From an uncultured Eubacteriales bacterium (GTDB lineage: Bacteria; Bacillota; Clostridia; Lachnospirales; Lachnospiraceae), in assembly GCA_900557175.1 (NCBI GenBank), contig USSL01000059.1:1-8831 (forward strand): 8,831 nucleotides of DNA. Reading direction: 5' to 3'. Below, one piece after another: positions 5,460-8,831 of this stretch (position 1 is the stretch's first letter; the number at the start of each line of letters is the position of its first letter). The notes beneath the pieces were generated by a model, which was not told where the DNA came from, did not search any database, and saw only the letters and a program-made list of their open reading frames with translations. Position numbers and translations under genes: made by a program.

Positions 5460-7262
5460 TTATTTTTTGGCATTACGTTTTACAACGAATACGGCAGCAC
5501 CGATAATAACAAGCAGAGAAACAGCGGCAATTGCTATATACAATGGAAGCGGTGTCTCATCGCCGGTCTTTGGTGCGTCTAATTTGCCTGCTTTTTCAAA
5601 CACAGCGTGAATGGTGTGATTGCTATTAACGTTTTCAAATGTGTACTTTAAGTCTTTGACATTGACTTCTTTGCCGTCAACTAAAAGTTTAGCCAGTTTA
5701 TAGTCTTTGTCAGGAATCATCTTAATCGTATAATTTTTGGCCTGCAATACAGTTAATGTGCCTGTTGGAGAAAGCTTTCCGCCAACAGTGGATGTTGCCT
5801 TAATCGTGAATTCTTTGGCAACAATTTTAAAAGATACGGATGCTGTTTCTTCTCTGCCTTCGCTGATCCATCCCTTTTCAGTGAATGTTTCAAGTCCGAA
5901 AACGACATTTAGTCTGTAGTTGCCTGAATCTGTAATTCTGAATTCGGTATTGTAAATACCATCTTTAAAGTAGCCGTTTTCATCACCGCCCCAGTTCCAG
6001 CGAAGCGGTCTGTACCGTGTATCGCCAATAGTTGGTGAAGTATTGTCAAGTCCGGCTGCTGACACATCTGCTTTAAATGATGTTCCGGCATCATATGTTT
6101 TTCCATCCTCAACTCCGCCGATATGCCATGAGAAACCGATTACTGTTTTTACTTTTAACGGTTCGCTCACAAGACTTTCCATTGCCTGATCAGGGTCATA
6201 AATCGTTCTTGTCACAATTTCGTAGGCGGTGTTTGCCTGTAAATTATTAAATTCGCCGCTTGTCTGCCATTTGTCAGTGCCCTTTAAGGCATATTCCTGA
6301 CCTGCTTCAGTTTTAACTTTAAGAGAAGTTTCGGTACGGCTTTCAAGAACAGGAGACTTAGGCGCCGGTGCGGCAGCTTTCATTGTGTGAACTTTGAGTG
6401 CTTCGGAAAGGTCGCTTTCCATATATTCTTTGCCATCGTAAACGCCGGCTTTGATTCTGACTTTAATTTCATAATCTGTGTCGGGTTTTAAATCTTTAAA
6501 TGACGGTTCAGCTGTGAATGTTTTGCCGTCTAATGTGAACTCATAACCGAAAGCTTTGTCGGCGTCTGATGCCAGTGAAACAACGATTTCTGTATCGGTG
6601 ACGCTGACAAGAACAGGTTTGCCTGGTGTTGGCGCTTTTTCCGGTTTATCAGCTGGTTTGGTTTCTTCCGGTACAGTATCGGCCGGTTTAGTTTCCTCAG
6701 GTACAGTATCGGCCGGTTTGGTTTCCTCCGGTACAGTATCAGCTGGTTTGGTTTCCTCCGGTACAGTATCAGCCGGTTTAGTTTCCTCCGGTACGGTATC
6801 GGCTGGTTTGGTTTCCTCCGGTACGGTTTCGACCGGTTTAGTTTCCTCAGGTTTAGTCTCCTCAGATGCCGGCGGCGCTGCGGATTCTTCTGTTGCCGGC
6901 GCTGGCGCTGTTTTGTATGTCTGGATGTCTGTGTCGGCAACATCTTCGGCATCAGCAGCTCTGCGGGCAAATGTGTATTCTGTATCTGCTGTCAGAGATT
7001 TAAAAGTTACTGTATGATTTTTCGCATCATACTGGTCAGTGTCCGCCCATTTCCAAATGTCTGTACCGGCATCGTCTTTTGCGCGGATGGCATATTCAAA
7101 ACCGTCCTCGGTTATCAGTGAGATACTGTCAGCCAGTGCGGTTTTTAATTCCGGTACTTTAGGTTTTGGGGCTTCTTCGGCAAATGCAATCAGTATCGAG
7201 CATGAAAGCACCATTGCCGCGGTAAGAATCATAGATAAAAGTTTTAAAGCTTTGCGTTTCAT
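5460..7262 (-). CDS. Sortase-anchored cell-surface protein with Fn3-like modules and PEETKPADTV repeats
   Basis: A 600-residue exported protein. Residues 1-28 form a signal peptide (basic MKRK, a hydrophobic core, probable cleavage after AFA at 28). Three Fn3-like beta modules follow at about 36-118, 212-295 and 302-374, each with a TxYE/EY and K-V-x-T ending pattern. The first two are separated by a Pro/Glu/Thr stalk, with seven decapeptide units at 138-207. Residues 375-482 look like another beta-sandwich. Residues 485-556 (TVGGKLSPTG through HAVFEK) resemble a divergent InlB-type B-repeat. The C-terminus is a cell-wall sorting signal: APKTGDE (563-569), a hydrophobic helix (572-594) and KRNAKK. 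A sortase would link it to the wall. Ligand and role are unknown; adhesion or spacing is a guess. The start has GAGGTGA 4 nt before the ATG. The gene is opposed to spoVG and divergent from pth, as if inserted between them. Confidence 0.88.
   Translation of the reverse strand: MKRKALKLLSMILTAAMVLSCSILIAFAEEAPKPKVPELKTALADSISLITEDGFEYAIRAKDDAGTDIWKWADTDQYDAKNHTVTFKSLTADTEYTFARRAADAEDVADTDIQTYKTAPAPATEESAAPPASEETKPEETKPVETVPEETKPADTVPEETKPADTVPEETKPADTVPEETKPADTVPEETKPADTVPEETKPADKPEKAPTPGKPVLVSVTDTEIVVSLASDADKAFGYEFTLDGKTFTAEPSFKDLKPDTDYEIKVRIKAGVYDGKEYMESDLSEALKVHTMKAAAPAPKSPVLESRTETSLKVKTEAGQEYALKGTDKWQTSGEFNNLQANTAYEIVTRTIYDPDQAMESLVSEPLKVKTVIGFSWHIGGVEDGKTYDAGTSFKADVSAAGLDNTSPTIGDTRYRPLRWNWGGDENGYFKDGIYNTEFRITDSGNYRLNVVFGLETFTEKGWISEGREETASVSFKIVAKEFTIKATSTVGGKLSPTGTLTVLQAKNYTIKMIPDKDYKLAKLLVDGKEVNVKDLKYTFENVNSNHTIHAVFEKAGKLDAPKTGDETPLPLYIAIAAVSLLVIIGAAVFVVKRNAKK
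6642..6851 (-). repeat. Seven 30-bp tandem repeats encoding PEETKPADTV
   Basis: Seven in-frame 30-bp units encode, in gene order, one PEETKPVETV, five identical PEETKPADTV and one PEETKPADKP. The DNA units differ mainly at silent sites (GGC/AGC, CCG/CCT-type and GTA/GTT changes), so the protein repeat is better kept than the DNA. The segment would be an extended, acidic, proline-rich spacer in the wall. Confidence 0.92.
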
Positions 7263-7357
7263 AAAATCACCTCATTCCCTGAAATATGATGGATACGTCC
7301 TGCGCTTTTCCATTCAAATTATTTTATGTACTTCATCATGACGCTATTCCTACTATA

Positions 7358-7386
7358 AGTATAGCAGAAAGCACTGATAAAGTATA
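7358..7386 (-). promoter_or_regulatory. Possible promoter of the surface-protein gene
   Basis: The minus strand has TGC followed by TATACT (7363-7358), an extended -10. The -35 at 17 nt spacing (7386-7381, TATACT) is poor. The leader would be about 90 nt. Confidence 0.35.
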
Positions 7387-7445
7387 TAGATGAAGCAAAA
7401 AAGCAAGATAATTTAAGGAAAAAGTAAGAATTAACAGAAAACAGT

Positions 7446-7506
7446 AAACGGCATATGCAGTGTACGGGCGTATAAAGCTGTGTCGGAACCGGAAAAAGTG
7501 CCGTTT
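7446..7506. repeat. 8-bp inverted repeat overlapping the pth -35
   Basis: AAACGGCA (7446-7453) is the exact reverse complement of TGCCGTTT (7499-7506), 45 nt apart. The right arm overlaps the first bases of the pth -35. It may be an operator or chance. The rest of the 360-bp gap between the surface gene and pth, 7264-7622, holds the two promoters and nothing else I can name. Confidence 0.35.
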
Positions 7507-7533
7507 GACTTTTAATGCTGTGCTTTGTATACT
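7505..7533 (+). promoter_or_regulatory. Sigma-A promoter of pth-mfd
   Basis: TTGACT (7505-7510), a 17-nt spacer and TATACT (7528-7533); ten of twelve hexamer bases match consensus. The start would be near 7540, giving a leader of about 83 nt before the pth ATG. Confidence 0.7.
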
Positions 7534-7622
7534 AAGATGTTAGAATAAATAGGTTTCGACTATTATATTATGCAAAACAAGAGCAGATAAAATTTGTGGA
7601 AAAATGAAAGGAGTATCAGAAG

Positions 7623-8195
7623 ATGTTTGTGATTGCAGGACTTGGAAATCCGACGAAAACATACGAGGGCACGCGCCATAATGCAGGCTTTCGTGTCATA
7701 GATAAAATTGCAGAAGATTATAATATATCTGTAGATACAAAAAAGCATAAAGCGCTCATTGGCAAAGGCGTCATTGAGGGACAGAAAGTCATTTTGGTAA
7801 AGCCGATGACTTATATGAACTTAAGCGGCGAGAGTATACGAGAAATTGCCGATTATTATAAGGTGGATGCGGAAGATATTTTGATTATTTTTGATGATAT
7901 CAGCCTTGATGTCGGACAGCTGCGTATCCGCAAAAAAGGCAGTGCCGGCGGACATAATGGCATTAAAAGTATTATTGCTCATTTGGGAACGACAGAGTTT
8001 CCGAGGATTAAGGTCGGTGTCGGTGAAAAACCAAAGGGCTGGGATTTAGCGGATTATGTGCTCGGAAAATTTACTGGGGAAGATGCAAAGCTTATTGATG
8101 CGGCAGCTGCGGATGCATCCGATGCGGTAAAGATGATCGCCGGCGGTGATATTGATGCGGCGATGAATAAGTACAATGTAAAGAAAAAGGCATGA
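7623..8195 (+). CDS. pth: Peptidyl-tRNA hydrolase
   Basis: Cytoplasmic esterase that releases tRNA from peptidyl-tRNAs dropped by stalled ribosomes; normally essential. The 190-residue length is typical. Family motifs are complete: GLGNP (6-10) with the substrate-binding Asn9, TRHNAGF (17-23) with the catalytic His19, KPMTYMNLSG (60-69) with Asn66, the DDISL acidic pair (91-95), and GSAGGHNGIKSI (106-117) with Asn112. The lysine-rich tail NKYNVKKKA is usual. AAAGGAG (7607-7613) lies 9 nt before the ATG. The gene has its own promoter at 7505-7533 and is followed after 14 nt by mfd, so the two are probably one operon. In many Firmicutes pth and mfd are near neighbours, sometimes with a small gene between them; none is here. 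Confidence 0.97.
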   Translation: MFVIAGLGNPTKTYEGTRHNAGFRVIDKIAEDYNISVDTKKHKALIGKGVIEGQKVILVKPMTYMNLSGESIREIADYYKVDAEDILIIFDDISLDVGQLRIRKKGSAGGHNGIKSIIAHLGTTEFPRIKVGVGEKPKGWDLADYVLGKFTGEDAKLIDAAAADASDAVKMIAGGDIDAAMNKYNVKKKA

Positions 8196-8209
8196 AAGGA
8201 GCGGGGAGT

Positions 8210-8831
8210 ATGCTAGCTTTAACAAATCCTATGAAACAGCTTGAGGATATCCGTTTTATTCAGGCAGACATCAAAGCCGGCAGGCTTCCGCTGCTGGCCG
8301 ATGGCTGCATTGATGCGGGCAAGGGGCAGTTTGTTTATACGTTGTCAGAAAATTATCCGTGCAAGCTTATTATTACGGGCAATGATGTTCGGGCAAAGGA
8401 GTTTTTGGAGGACTATAAGTTTTATGACAGAAATGTGATGCTCTATCCGGCAAAGGATGTTATTTTTTACAATGCAGATATTCACGGCAACTATATTGTG
8501 CGTCAGAGACTTTGTGTTATAAGACGTCTTTTGGAGCAAAAGCCTGTAACGATTGTCACGACAATTGATGCGCTGATGGACAGTGTCCTTGATTTGTCAG
8601 TGATTAAAGAAAATATAATGGCGCTTGAAGTCGGGCAGATATGTGATATTGAACAGATGAAGAAAAAGCTTGTCAGTATCGGCTTTGAGCGCGTCGGACA
8701 GGTTGAAGCGCCGGGACAGTTTGCTGTGCGCGGCGGTATTTTGGATGTTTATAATATGTCGGATGATTGTCCGTACCGTATAGAATTTTGGGATGATGAA
8801 ATCGATTCAATCCGAAGCTTTGACGCGGAAA
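8210..8831 (+). CDS. mfd: Transcription-repair coupling factor (N-terminal part, cut by window end)
   Basis: Mfd pushes RNA polymerase off lesions on the template strand and recruits UvrA for nucleotide excision repair. The first 207 codons are present and open to the window end; full-length Mfd is about 1,100-1,200 residues. This part is the UvrB-like N-terminal module: IVTTIDALMD (115-124) followed by the highly conserved FERVGQVEAPGQFAVRGG (159-176), ILDVY (177-181), and YRIEFWDDEIDSIRSFD (189-205). Most homologs have FWGDE; here it is FWDDE. The ATG at 8210 is preceded by AAAGGAG (8195-8201) which overlaps the end of the pth stop codon, so the two genes are probably co-translated. A second in-frame ATG at codon 8 lacks comparable spacing. 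The helicase and polymerase-binding domains are outside the window. Confidence 0.96.
   Translation, partial: MLALTNPMKQLEDIRFIQADIKAGRLPLLADGCIDAGKGQFVYTLSENYPCKLIITGNDVRAKEFLEDYKFYDRNVMLYPAKDVIFYNADIHGNYIVRQRLCVIRRLLEQKPVTIVTTIDALMDSVLDLSVIKENIMALEVGQICDIEQMKKKLVSIGFERVGQVEAPGQFAVRGGILDVYNMSDDCPYRIEFWDDEIDSIRSFDAE

Noticed and set aside
6530..7017. Long alternative frames on both strands over the decapeptide repeats (146 and 153 codons)
   Set aside because: A 30-bp tandem repeat keeps every frame open. Only the frame with signal peptide, Fn3 modules and sorting signal is real.
7199..7210. Lipobox at Cys21 of the surface protein
   Set aside because: VLSC has an unfavourable Leu at -2; a good signal peptidase I site (AFA before Glu29) and a C-terminal sorting signal make wall anchoring the better call.

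Overview
The window looks like a chromosomal segment of a low-GC Gram-positive bacterium of the class Clostridia, most probably a Lachnospiraceae relative. The grounds are AT-rich intergenic DNA, strong AGGAGG-like ribosome binding sites, the spoVG-pth-mfd backbone typical of Firmicutes, a paired glgC-glgD operon, and a sortase-anchored protein with a PKTG-type signal. This placement is inferred from gene content and protein style, not from a database search.

Layout, left to right. 1-467 (minus): 5' part of a gene whose product joins a DnaD-type winged-helix N-terminus to an AlbA_2 (Schlafen-type) domain; it runs off the window. 468-765: a regulatory gap with seven DnaA-box-like 9-mers, a probable murC terminator and a probable promoter for the left gene. 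766-2145 (minus): murC. 2146-2501: a divergent AT-rich promoter region with helically phased A-tracts and a strong sigma-A promoter for glgC. 2502-4897 (plus): glgC and glgD, overlapping by one base. 4898-5088: a gap filled by nested inverted repeats. 5089-5367 (plus): spoVG, then a perfect 34-bp palindromic terminator shared with the convergent gene. 5460-7262 (minus): a 600-residue cell-wall-anchored surface protein with Fn3-like modules and a PEETKPADTV repeat stalk. 7263-7622: a second divergent promoter region. 7623-8195 (plus): pth. 8210 to the end (plus): the start of mfd.

How the genes fit together: GlgC and GlgD make ADP-glucose for glycogen synthesis. MurC adds L-alanine to the peptidoglycan precursor, and the surface protein would be attached to that wall by a sortase. 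SpoVG is a small RNA/DNA-binding regulator. Pth and Mfd are translation and repair housekeeping enzymes that lie close to spoVG in many Firmicutes. In Bacillus subtilis glmU, prs and ctc lie between spoVG and pth; here those genes are absent from the interval and the surface-protein gene sits there in the opposite orientation.

Most worth a second look: the DnaD/AlbA_2 fusion, the DnaA-box cluster in front of it, the phased A-tracts upstream of glgC, and the compound palindromic element before spoVG. I did not find a clear new defence or mobile system; the DnaD/AlbA_2 gene with its DnaA-box leader is the nearest to an undescribed unit.
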